Part shown: piece after piece, positions 1-8,988 of the stretch
How the letters are laid out: the number at the start of each line of letters is the position of its first letter
Position numbering within the stretch: the first letter of the stretch is position 1
NCBI GenBank assembly: GCA_900470965.1
Contig: UCCS01000045.1
Location: forward strand, 27,789-91,788
Length of the DNA stretch: 64,000 bases
Direction of reading: 5' to 3'
Source of the DNA: Hyphomicrobiales bacterium
Lineage (GTDB): Bacteria > Pseudomonadota > Alphaproteobacteria > Rhizobiales > Rhizobiaceae
The notes under the pieces: model-generated
What the model was told of the DNA's origin: nothing
Seen by the model: only the letters and a program-made list of their open reading frames with translations
Database searches by the model: none
Program-made: the position numbers and the translations under genes

Positions 1-756
<756 letters not shown>

Positions 757-785
757 TTTCGTCTTCGATATCCACAAGATGTGGT

Positions 786-821
786 AGCCCCAGCATTGAC
801 AAATGCTGGGGCTTATTTTTT
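786..821 (+). terminator. Intrinsic terminator of ahcY
   Basis: A perfect 12-bp stem (786-797 with 802-813), a 4-base loop and a T-rich tail (814-821) lie 30 bases after the ahcY stop codon. Confidence 0.92.
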
Positions 822-958
822 GGGCGCTCTCTTTCCGACGATTCCCTTCCGAAGTATTGTTTTGAGACTTGATTCGTGGCTTCGGAGCTCTCCGTTTTCC
901 ACGAAAATGGGATGTCTTGTCGTGATGCGGCACATTAAAGGACGGAGACATACCGAGG

Positions 959-3544
959 ATGTCGGAAATGAAACACAGCCTGCCCAGCCAGGTGGAGGGT
1001 CGCGCATATGCCGCTGACCGTCCGCTTCAGGCAGGCCAAAAATATAGGTTTGCCGCGGTCCTTGTGACCGCAAGGCAAAAGCATTGGTCTTTGGCACGTA
1101 TTGCAAAGCTGTGCGCTGCGAGCACTGCAGTCGTCGCACCGGCTTGGCCGGCTCTGGCGCAGGCGCAGCCAGGTATTGGTGCGTCAGCACATCTTTTCAC
1201 CTCCTCGCAAGTCGTCGGCCTTTCCGTCGTCATTGGCGTCATTTCAGCCGCCCTGCTTTCGACGCTCTGGCTGGTGCGCCAGCGCGGCAATCTCGAAAAT
1301 GAAAGCCGCGAGATCCGCTCGGCGCTTTCGGACGCGCAGCAGCGCATCTCCCAATATGAGGCGCTCATTGCCGACAAGAACCGGCGCATCGTCATCTGGG
1401 ATGGCGTCGCCCGGCCGGAACTCCTCGGTCAGCTTCCGCCGGAAACCGGCGCTCCACAGGACAATGAATTCCTTGCCTTCGGTCTCTGGCTGAAGGCGCG
1501 ATCGGCTTCCGAGCTGGAGCGGGCGGTCGGCCGTCTCCGTGAACAGGCCGAAAGTTTCGACATGGTGATCGAGACTATCAGAGACGAGGTAATCGAAGCA
1601 CAAGGCCGGGTTTCCGGCGGTCGCGCCTTCGTGCGCTTCGTGGCGCTCAACAATCTGCGTGCCGAGCTGGCTGAACTGAAGATCGAGCGCGATCGGCTGA
1701 TGACGTCGATCTCCGCCTTTCAAACCATGCTCGACGCCATCGATATGCCGGCCTGGCAGCGTGATACCGTCGGGCGTCTGACCTGGGTGAACCATGCCTA
1801 TGGCGATGCCGTGGAAGCGCAATCGCCGCAGCAGGCCGTCAATGAAGGCCGTGAAATCCTGACGACGATCGCGCGCGAGCGCATCCACGCCACGGCAACG
1901 CCGGAATCGCCTTTCCACGACACGATTTCGACAGTCGTGCGCGGCAATCGCACGTTCTTTGATGTGGTCGACGTAAAGGTCCCCAGCGGCTCGGCCGGCC
2001 TTGCCGTCGATGTTTCCGATATCGAAGCGGTTCGCGCTGAACTGGAGCGGACGCTTAAGAGCCATGCTGAAACACTCGATCATCTGGCGACACCCGTCGC
2101 CATTTTCGGCGGCGACCGCCGGCTGCAATTCTACAATCAGGCCTTCGTGTCGCTCTGGGAGCTCGATATCGCGTTCCTCGAAAGCAAGCCTGACAATAGC
2201 GAACTTCTGGAACGCCTTCGTGCAGCCAAGAAACTGCCGGACCAGCTGAACTGGAAATCGTGGAAGGAAACGGCGCTTTCCGTCTATCGTTCGCTCGATA
2301 CGCAATCCGACCTCTGGCACCTGCCGAACGGACAGACGCTGCGCGTCTTTGCGACCGCGCATCCGCAGGGTGGCGCGACATGGGTCTTCGAGAACCTGAC
2401 CGAGCAGGTCGATCTCGAAACGCGCTACAATACGCTGGTGAAGGTACAGGGCGAGACGATTGATCACCTTTCGGAAGGCGTTGCCGTCTTCGGGCCTGAC
2501 GGCCGTATCCGCCTCTCCAACCCGGCCTTCCGGGCGCTCTGGGGCATCACGGAGACTGAAGCCAAGCCCGGCACACATATCCGCGGCATCGGCGAGGCTT
2601 GCGCCCCGTCCTATGACCAGCCCGACGGCTGGAAGACCTTTGCGGAACTGATCACCAGCTTCGACGACGAGCGTCGTTCCAGCCAGGGAACGCTCGAACT
2701 GTTGTCCGGCCTCGTGCTCGACTTTGCTGTCATCCCGCTGCCCAACGCTCAGACCATGCTGACCTTCGTCAACATGACCGACAGCGTACGAGCCGAACGG
2801 GCGCTGACGGAAAAGAACGAGGCGCTGCGCAAGGCAGACGAGCTGAAGAATGACTTCGTGCAGCACGTCTCCTATGAGCTGCGCTCGCCGCTGACGAACA
2901 TCATCGGCTTCACCGATCTGCTGCGCACGCCGGGCGTAGGCCCGCTGAACGAGCGGCAAGCCGAATATATCGACCATATCGCCACCTCGTCCTCGGTGCT
3001 CTTGACGCTCGTCAACGACATCCTTGATCTTGCGACCGTCGATGCCGGCATCATGCGGCTGAACTATGCGGAGATCGATCTCGCCGATCTTCTCGACGAC
3101 GTTTCCATGCAGATCGCCGACAGGCTGCAGGAGAGCGGCGTTTCGCTGGAGATCACCGCGCCCGCCTATCTGGGCTCGATCGTTGCCGATCCGCAGCGGC
3201 TAAAGCAGATCCTGCTGAAGCTTCTGGCCAATGCCGCCAATTTCTCGCCCGAGGGCGCATCGATTGCGCTGGAATGCCGCCGGGAAGGTACGGACTTCGT
3301 CTTCTCGGTGCGGGATCGCGGCCCGGGTATTTCGCCCGATATGATCGCGACCGTTTTCGACCGTTTCGCAACCGGCGCCAAGAGTGGAAAGCGTGGCGGC
3401 GCCGGGCTTGGCCTCTCGATCGTCGACAGCTTCGTCAGCCTGCATAATGGCGAAGTCAGCATCGACAGCGAGCCCGGCAGGGGAACAACGGTGACCTGCC
3501 GCATCCCCTCCATCAACCTGCCGCATTCCGTCGCTGCCGAATGA
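959..3544 (+). CDS. divL: DivL-like PAS-domain histidine kinase with tyrosine phospho-acceptor
   Basis: An 861-residue membrane sensor kinase. A hydrophobic segment near residues 82-106 should anchor it in the inner membrane. Three PAS-like modules follow, near residues 250, 370 and 498 (the last two share ETLDHLATPVAIFG and ETIDHLSEGVAVFG). The dimerization domain reads HVSYELRSPLTN, with Tyr639 where ordinary kinases have histidine. The ATPase domain keeps its N box (NAANFSP, near 756), G1 (DRGPGIS, near 785) and G2 (GGAGLGLS, near 813). Tyrosine at this position is the hallmark of DivL, which in Caulobacter links DivK to the CckA-CtrA cell-cycle phosphorelay. The start is ATG 959; ATG 968 is an alternative. 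The stop codon overlaps the next start (ATGA), implying translational coupling to tsaE. Confidence 0.88.
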   Translation: MSEMKHSLPSQVEGRAYAADRPLQAGQKYRFAAVLVTARQKHWSLARIAKLCAASTAVVAPAWPALAQAQPGIGASAHLFTSSQVVGLSVVIGVISAALLSTLWLVRQRGNLENESREIRSALSDAQQRISQYEALIADKNRRIVIWDGVARPELLGQLPPETGAPQDNEFLAFGLWLKARSASELERAVGRLREQAESFDMVIETIRDEVIEAQGRVSGGRAFVRFVALNNLRAELAELKIERDRLMTSISAFQTMLDAIDMPAWQRDTVGRLTWVNHAYGDAVEAQSPQQAVNEGREILTTIARERIHATATPESPFHDTISTVVRGNRTFFDVVDVKVPSGSAGLAVDVSDIEAVRAELERTLKSHAETLDHLATPVAIFGGDRRLQFYNQAFVSLWELDIAFLESKPDNSELLERLRAAKKLPDQLNWKSWKETALSVYRSLDTQSDLWHLPNGQTLRVFATAHPQGGATWVFENLTEQVDLETRYNTLVKVQGETIDHLSEGVAVFGPDGRIRLSNPAFRALWGITETEAKPGTHIRGIGEACAPSYDQPDGWKTFAELITSFDDERRSSQGTLELLSGLVLDFAVIPLPNAQTMLTFVNMTDSVRAERALTEKNEALRKADELKNDFVQHVSYELRSPLTNIIGFTDLLRTPGVGPLNERQAEYIDHIATSSSVLLTLVNDILDLATVDAGIMRLNYAEIDLADLLDDVSMQIADRLQESGVSLEITAPAYLGSIVADPQRLKQILLKLLANAANFSPEGASIALECRREGTDFVFSVRDRGPGISPDMIATVFDRFATGAKSGKRGGAGLGLSIVDSFVSLHNGEVSIDSEPGRGTTVTCRIPSINLPHSVAAE

Positions 3545-5052
3545 CGCAAGTCGACGTCATCTCGCTTTTCCTGGAAGACGAGGCAGCAACCCTCCGCCTC
3601 GGCAATGATCTGGCGCTGGCGCTGAAGGCCGGTGATTGCTTGGCGCTGTCGGGCGATCTCGGCGCCGGAAAATCCTCGCTGGCGCGGGCTTTCCTGCGCA
3701 CTATGGCTGATGATGAAGGGCTGGAAGTTCCAAGCCCGACTTTCACGCTGGTGCAATCCTACGATCTGCGCATTCCCGTCTCGCATTTCGATCTCTACCG
3801 GCTCGGCGACCCTTCGGAACTGACGGAGCTCGGCTTCGACGAAGCGCTTGAAAACGGCATCTGCATCGTCGAATGGCCCGAGATGGCGGAAGCTGAGTTG
3901 CCCGTATCGCGCATCTCCCTGCGCCTCGAACATGAAGGTACCGGCCGCCGTGCCGCGATCACGGCGCCGGAGAAAACTGCAGACCGTATCCATCGCGTGC
4001 TCGCGATCCGCGGCTTCCTTGCCGATGCCGGTTACGGAGAAGCCAAACGCCGATTCCTGACCGGGGATGCCTCGCTTCGGGCCTACGAATACGTCTATCC
4101 GAGCGACGCTTCGCGAAAGATACTCATGGACTGGCGGCCGCATCCCGAAGGACCGCCGGTCTATGAAGGTAAGCCCTACCCCAAGGTCGCGCATCTGGCA
4201 CAGGATGCCTATCCTTTCGTCGCGATCGCCGATGCATTGCGCGAGCGGGGCTTTGCGACGCCGGAGATCTACAAGGTCGATTACGAACAGGGCATATTGC
4301 TGATTGAGGATCTCGGTACCGAGGGCGTGCTGGATGAGGACGGACGGCCGATCGCCGAGCGTTATCGGCAAAGCGTTGCCTGCCTTGCCCATCTTCATTC
4401 GATGCAGATCCCGCAGGACATCCCGGTTTCTACCGCGCATACGCATCACATTCCAGACTTCGATCGCGTGGCGATGAAGATGGAAGTGCGGCTGATACTC
4501 GACTGGCATATTGCCTGGAAACGTGGCACGGCGCCGACGGATGCCGAGCGCGAAGAGTATCTCGCGATCTGGGACCATTTGATCGACGAGCTGCAATCGG
4601 CCGAAAAGAACCTGCTGCTACGCGACTTCCATTCGCCCAACATCATCTGGCGGGAACATGAAAGCGGCATCCGCAAGATCGGCATCATCGACTTCCAGGA
4701 TGCGATGATCGGACCGACCGCATATGATCTTGCTTCCATCGTTCAAGACGCCCGCGTCACGATCGAACCGGATCTCTTCCGTCAGTTAATGGACGACTAT
4801 CTTTCGCTCCGACAGGCCCAGGGCGGTTTTGACGAAGCTGGGTTTATGAAGGCATGGGCTATCATGTCGGCGCAACGCAACTGCAAACTTGCCGGCCTAT
4901 GGGTGCGGCTCTTGCAGCGGGACGGCAAACCCGGCTATCTGCAACATATGCCACGTACGCTGTCTTATCTGAAGGTGGCGCTGGAACACGAGGCGCTTGC
5001 CCCCTTGCGCGAATGGTGCGCAAGGGCTGGAATAGTCCCAGTCGAATCATAA
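3541..5052 (+). CDS. tsaE: TsaE-AmgK fusion: tRNA t6A ATPase joined to a cell-wall sugar kinase
   Basis: A 503-residue protein made of two families that are usually separate. Residues 1 to about 150 are TsaE, the ATPase that cycles the threonylcarbamoyladenosine (t6A37) tRNA-modification complex; its P-loop is GDLGAGKSS with Lys44. Residues from about 165 form an aminoglycoside-phosphotransferase-fold kinase with GDASLRAYEYV, the catalytic loop RDFHSPN (Asp362) and the metal-binding IDFQDA (Asp384). The kinase half matches AmgK, the anomeric MurNAc/GlcNAc kinase of peptidoglycan recycling, and the next gene encodes a MurU-like nucleotidyltransferase, which supports this reading. TsaE-phosphotransferase fusions are known in alphaproteobacteria. 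The start overlaps the divL stop by 4 bases. The sugar specificity is inferred from context. Confidence 0.9.
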   Translation: MTQVDVISLFLEDEAATLRLGNDLALALKAGDCLALSGDLGAGKSSLARAFLRTMADDEGLEVPSPTFTLVQSYDLRIPVSHFDLYRLGDPSELTELGFDEALENGICIVEWPEMAEAELPVSRISLRLEHEGTGRRAAITAPEKTADRIHRVLAIRGFLADAGYGEAKRRFLTGDASLRAYEYVYPSDASRKILMDWRPHPEGPPVYEGKPYPKVAHLAQDAYPFVAIADALRERGFATPEIYKVDYEQGILLIEDLGTEGVLDEDGRPIAERYRQSVACLAHLHSMQIPQDIPVSTAHTHHIPDFDRVAMKMEVRLILDWHIAWKRGTAPTDAEREEYLAIWDHLIDELQSAEKNLLLRDFHSPNIIWREHESGIRKIGIIDFQDAMIGPTAYDLASIVQDARVTIEPDLFRQLMDDYLSLRQAQGGFDEAGFMKAWAIMSAQRNCKLAGLWVRLLQRDGKPGYLQHMPRTLSYLKVALEHEALAPLREWCARAGIVPVES

Positions 5053-5064
5053 GACCGGATCAGT

Positions 5065-5796
5065 ATGACCATCAGACAAGCCATGGTACTGGCCGCGGGG
5101 CTCGGAACCCGCATGCGCCCGATTACCAACACGATTCCGAAGCCTCTGGTGAAGATCGGCGAAAAGCCGATGATCGACTATGCGCTGGATTCGCTTGTCG
5201 AAGCCGGTGTGGAGCGAGCTGTCGTCAATGTGCATCATTTCGCCGACCAGATGGAAACTCACCTTAAGAGCTATCCCGGGCTTGATATCCTCGTTTCCGA
5301 CGAGCGCGAGGCGCTGATGGATTCCGGCGGCGGGCTGGCAAAGGGGCTGAAGCTGCTCGGCCGCGAACCGGTCTTCGTCATGAACGCCGATCTTTTCTGG
5401 ATCGGCGAGCCGGCGGGTCAACCCAGCAATCTGCGACGATTAGCCGGATTCTTCGATGCCGAACGCATGGATATGGCCCTGCTATGCGTGCGCATCAAGG
5501 ACACGACGGGGCATAACGGCAAGAACGACTTCAGCCTGGGGCCTGACGGTCGATTGACGCGTTATCGCGATGATCCCTCCAATCCAGTTGTCTATGCCGG
5601 TGCGATCGTCATGCGCCCCGCGCTGCTGGACGATGCACCCGAGGAAGCCTTCAACCTCAATATCTATTTCGACAAGGCGATCGCCCGCGGCCGGCTTTTC
5701 GGCATGATGATGGAAGGCCATTGGCTGACGGTCGGCACGCCTGACGCAATTGACGATGCGGAGGAGACGATCCGGCGGTTCCGGACGTTTGCGTGA
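5065..5796 (+). CDS. murU: MurU-type N-acetylmuramate-1-phosphate uridylyltransferase
   Basis: A 243-residue nucleotidyltransferase with the N-terminal GT-A signature AAGLGTRMRPITNTIPKPLV and KIGEKPMIDY, and an acidic metal site in VFVMNADLFW. MurU joins a sugar-1-phosphate with UTP, so recovered MurNAc enters UDP-MurNAc without passing through the fosfomycin-sensitive step. It begins 12 bases after the TsaE-kinase fusion, whose C-terminal half would supply the sugar-1-phosphate, and ends 3 bases before addB. Length and motif fit MurU and related NTP transferases; other sugar-1-phosphate nucleotidyltransferases cannot be excluded from sequence alone. Confidence 0.83.
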   Translation: MTIRQAMVLAAGLGTRMRPITNTIPKPLVKIGEKPMIDYALDSLVEAGVERAVVNVHHFADQMETHLKSYPGLDILVSDEREALMDSGGGLAKGLKLLGREPVFVMNADLFWIGEPAGQPSNLRRLAGFFDAERMDMALLCVRIKDTTGHNGKNDFSLGPDGRLTRYRDDPSNPVVYAGAIVMRPALLDDAPEEAFNLNIYFDKAIARGRLFGMMMEGHWLTVGTPDAIDDAEETIRRFRTFA

Positions 5797-5799
5797 CGC

Positions 5800-8700
5800 A
5801 TGGTGGAGCGGCACCGGCCACGCATTCTGACGATCCCATCCGGCCTTCCCTTCCTGAAGACGCTGGCAAGTTCGCTTTGTGACGGACGCCTGACACCGCT
5901 TTTCCGGCATGATCCCGCTGATCCGCTTTCGCTTGCCAAGGTGACGATCTATCTGCCGACCCGGCGCGCCGTACGTGTCCTGCGTTCGGAATTCGTCGAT
6001 CTGCTCGGCGGCCGCTCGGCGATCTTGCCGGTCATCCGGCCACTGGGAGAGACGGATGACGACAGCGGCTATTTTGACGAGGCGCTGCCCGCGACGATCG
6101 ATCTTGCCCAGCCGCTTTCCAATACCGCGCGCCTTCTGGAACTGGCCCGGCTGATCCTTGCCTGGCGCAACAAGCTGCCGGAGATCGTCCGGCATATCCA
6201 TTCGGAATCGCCTCTCGTCGCGCCGGCAAGCCCGGCGGATGCCATCTGGCTTGCCCGCAATCTGGCGGAATTGATCGATTCGATCGAAACCGAGGATCTT
6301 GCATGGTCTGAACTCGGCAGGCTTGATACGGGTGATTATGCGGCCTGGTGGCAATTGACGGCGGAGTTCCTGCAGATCGCCAGTGCCTTCTGGCCGGAAC
6401 GCCTGATCGAACTTGGCCGATCGTCGCCGGCCCGCCATCGCAATGCCATCCTGCGCGCCGAGGCCGGCCGTCTCTCGATGATGAAGCCTGCCGGTCCGAT
6501 CATCATCGCCGGCTCGACGGGTTCGCTTCCTGCCACGGCCGATCTCATCGGCGCCGTGGCGAACCTTCCGGAAGGCGTGATCGTGTTGCCCGGCCTCGAC
6601 CTCTCCATGCCGGAGGAGCACTGGTCTCTGGTCGCTCCTGATCTCCTGCCGGGTCAACGGGCCAACCCGGCAAGCCGCACGCATCCGCAGTATGGTCTTT
6701 CCGTTCTGTTGAAGCGGCTGAAACTCAGCCGCGAGGACGTTCAGCCGATCGAGGAAGCGGAAGCCGATCTGCGCTCTCGGGCGGAAGTCCTCTCGCGGGC
6801 GCTTACTCCATCAGAGGCGACGAGCGGCTGGGGCGATTGGAAAAAAGACCTGCCGGAAGGGACCGTTGCCGCGGCATTCGCGGACGTATCGATGATCGAA
6901 GCCGCCAACGAGCGCGAGGAGGCGACCGCGATTGCCGTTGCTCTGCGGCTTGCACTAGAACAGCCGGGCAGCGATGGCGAAAGCAGAGCTGCGCTTATTA
7001 CGCCAGACCGCAATCTGGCGCGCCGTGTTATGGCGGAGCTTTCCCGCTTCGGCATTCTCGCCGACGATTCAGCCGGTACGCCACTGTCGGCAACGCCGCA
7101 GGGCACGCTGCTGCAATTGCTCCTGGAATCGACTCTGCGTCCCGGCGATCCGGTCGCCATCGTTTCGCTGCTCAAACATCCGCTTGCCCGCTTCGGGCTG
7201 GAGCGCGGCTTTCTGACCGGGGCTGTCGAGGCATTGGAGTTGCTGGCGCTGCGCGGCGGCGTGACGGAGGTTGATATCGGATCGCTCGAACAGCTGCTCG
7301 ACCATCAGCTTTCGGAGCAAGCGCTCGACAGGCACGTGCCGGTGTGGCGCAAATCGCTGTCATCTGAAGCAGCGGAGATGGCCCGCAGGTTAGCCCAGAA
7401 AGTTGAACGTGCCGTGGAACCACTGGTATCGGCGCTCGTGCGGCATCGCGGGGATGATGATGGCCTGACGACCGGCATCTCGCTCTCGCAATGGGCCGAA
7501 CGGACGGGCCGCGCCCTGGAAGGTATCGCTGCCGACGAACATGGCAATCTGGCAGGCCTCTGGTCCGGTGAAGCGGGCGATGCCCTGGCGAGCCTGCTTG
7601 GCGAAGTCATCGATACCGATGGCCAGATGGAAGCGGATGGGCCGCAATGGATCGATATCATGGTGGCGCTCTCCGCCGGCCATGCCGTCAAGCCCGGTGC
7701 CCTCAGCCACCCTCGCCTCTTTATTTTCGGGACGCTGGAAGCGCGCCTGCAGAATGTCGATACGCTGATACTCGGCAGCCTCAATGAGGGATCATGGCCA
7801 GGACAGACCGCCAACAATCCCTTCGTCTCCCGTATGATGAAGACAGAAATCGGGCTGGAGCCGCCGGAACGGCGCATCGGCCAGCTGGCGCATGATTTCG
7901 AGATGGCGAACGGGACGCGTCATCTGATCTATTCACGCGCCTTGCGCCAGGGTTCGACGCCAACGGTCGCCTCCCGGTGGCTGCAACGGCTGCTGGCGCT
8001 CGGCGGCGAGGATTTCGAAGAGCAATTGCGCAAGCGGGGCGCGCGCTTCGTTCACTGGGCAAACCAGATAGACCTCGGCGACAATCAGGCGCCAGCGCAG
8101 AGGCCCTCTCCCAAGCCGCCACGGGAACTGCAGCCCAAATCCTATTCCTTCAGCGAAGTCGGTCGGCTGCGCCGCGACCCCTATGCGATTTATGCGCGGC
8201 GCGTGCTGCGGCTCGATCCCGTCGACCCATTCAATCGCGATCCGGGCGCAGCGGAACGCGGTACTCTCTACCACAAGATTATCGATCGCTTTGTTCGCGA
8301 AGACCATACAGCAGGAACGCCGGAGGCGGCAACGGTGATGGAAATCATCCTGACCGAACTCTTCGACATGGAGCAGTTGCCGCCGCATATCGACGCCGTC
8401 TGGCGGCCGCGCTTCCGCGAAGTCGCGCGCGCTTTCCTGAAATGGGAGGCCGGGCGGCAGCCCGATGTGCAAAAGAGGCTGACGGAAGTGAGGGGCGGTG
8501 TCGAACTCGATGGGATCGATATCCGGCTCACCGGCGTTGCCGACCGTATCGATATCAAGGGGCCAAACAGCGCCGACATCATAGACTACAAGACTGGCTA
8601 CAACCCCTCTCCCACACAGGCCCGCGCCTTGCTCGACCCGCAGCTCGCGCTTGAGGCCGCTGCCCTTCAGGCCGGCGCCTTCCGTGATGCCGGGAGCCTT

Positions 8701-8988
8701 GTACCGAACGACCTCCTCTATGTCCGCTTGCGGCCGGGCAGCCGCTTCCTGGTGGACAAGGTCAATAACGAGGAGGCCAACAGCGACAAGGCAAAATCAG
8801 CAATGCAGCTTGCCGAAGAATCGATCGACCAGCTGGTAAAATTCGTCACCCTGCTGCAGTCCGGCGAGAAGGGTTTTACCTCGCGGCTGATCCCCGCCCA
8901 ACAATTCGATTTCGGCGGCGATTACGATCATCTTGCCCGCGTTGCAGAATGGGCAACTGCTGACCCGGAAGGAGGAGGCGATGAATGA
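5800..8988 (+). CDS. addB: Double-strand break repair protein AddB (alphaproteobacterial type)
   Basis: A 1062-residue partner of AddA in the helicase-nuclease that resects double-strand breaks for RecA. The C-terminal third carries the RecB-family nuclease fold: YSFSEVGRLRRDPYAIYARRV-like entry, AERGTLYHKIIDRF and the catalytic IIDYKTGYNP. The N-terminus reads LTIPSGLPFLKTL where an ATPase would show a GKT P-loop, so this subunit probably does not hydrolyse ATP. I see no C-terminal cysteine cluster such as the iron-sulfur staple of Bacillus AddB. It follows murU after 3 bases and overlaps the true addA start by 8 bases. Confidence 0.94.
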   Translation: MVERHRPRILTIPSGLPFLKTLASSLCDGRLTPLFRHDPADPLSLAKVTIYLPTRRAVRVLRSEFVDLLGGRSAILPVIRPLGETDDDSGYFDEALPATIDLAQPLSNTARLLELARLILAWRNKLPEIVRHIHSESPLVAPASPADAIWLARNLAELIDSIETEDLAWSELGRLDTGDYAAWWQLTAEFLQIASAFWPERLIELGRSSPARHRNAILRAEAGRLSMMKPAGPIIIAGSTGSLPATADLIGAVANLPEGVIVLPGLDLSMPEEHWSLVAPDLLPGQRANPASRTHPQYGLSVLLKRLKLSREDVQPIEEAEADLRSRAEVLSRALTPSEATSGWGDWKKDLPEGTVAAAFADVSMIEAANEREEATAIAVALRLALEQPGSDGESRAALITPDRNLARRVMAELSRFGILADDSAGTPLSATPQGTLLQLLLESTLRPGDPVAIVSLLKHPLARFGLERGFLTGAVEALELLALRGGVTEVDIGSLEQLLDHQLSEQALDRHVPVWRKSLSSEAAEMARRLAQKVERAVEPLVSALVRHRGDDDGLTTGISLSQWAERTGRALEGIAADEHGNLAGLWSGEAGDALASLLGEVIDTDGQMEADGPQWIDIMVALSAGHAVKPGALSHPRLFIFGTLEARLQNVDTLILGSLNEGSWPGQTANNPFVSRMMKTEIGLEPPERRIGQLAHDFEMANGTRHLIYSRALRQGSTPTVASRWLQRLLALGGEDFEEQLRKRGARFVHWANQIDLGDNQAPAQRPSPKPPRELQPKSYSFSEVGRLRRDPYAIYARRVLRLDPVDPFNRDPGAAERGTLYHKIIDRFVREDHTAGTPEAATVMEIILTELFDMEQLPPHIDAVWRPRFREVARAFLKWEAGRQPDVQKRLTEVRGGVELDGIDIRLTGVADRIDIKGPNSADIIDYKTGYNPSPTQARALLDPQLALEAAALQAGAFRDAGSLVPNDLLYVRLRPGSRFLVDKVNNEEANSDKAKSAMQLAEESIDQLVKFVTLLQSGEKGFTSRLIPAQQFDFGGDYDHLARVAEWATADPEGGGDE

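Noticed and set aside
1244..2977. 577-residue minus-strand open frame opposite divL
   Set aside because: It lies antisense to a well-supported kinase with motifs across the whole span; high-G+C codon bias creates long shadow frames.
3166..4596. 476-residue minus-strand open frame opposite tsaE
   Set aside because: Shadow of divL and the TsaE-kinase gene; no recognizable domain.
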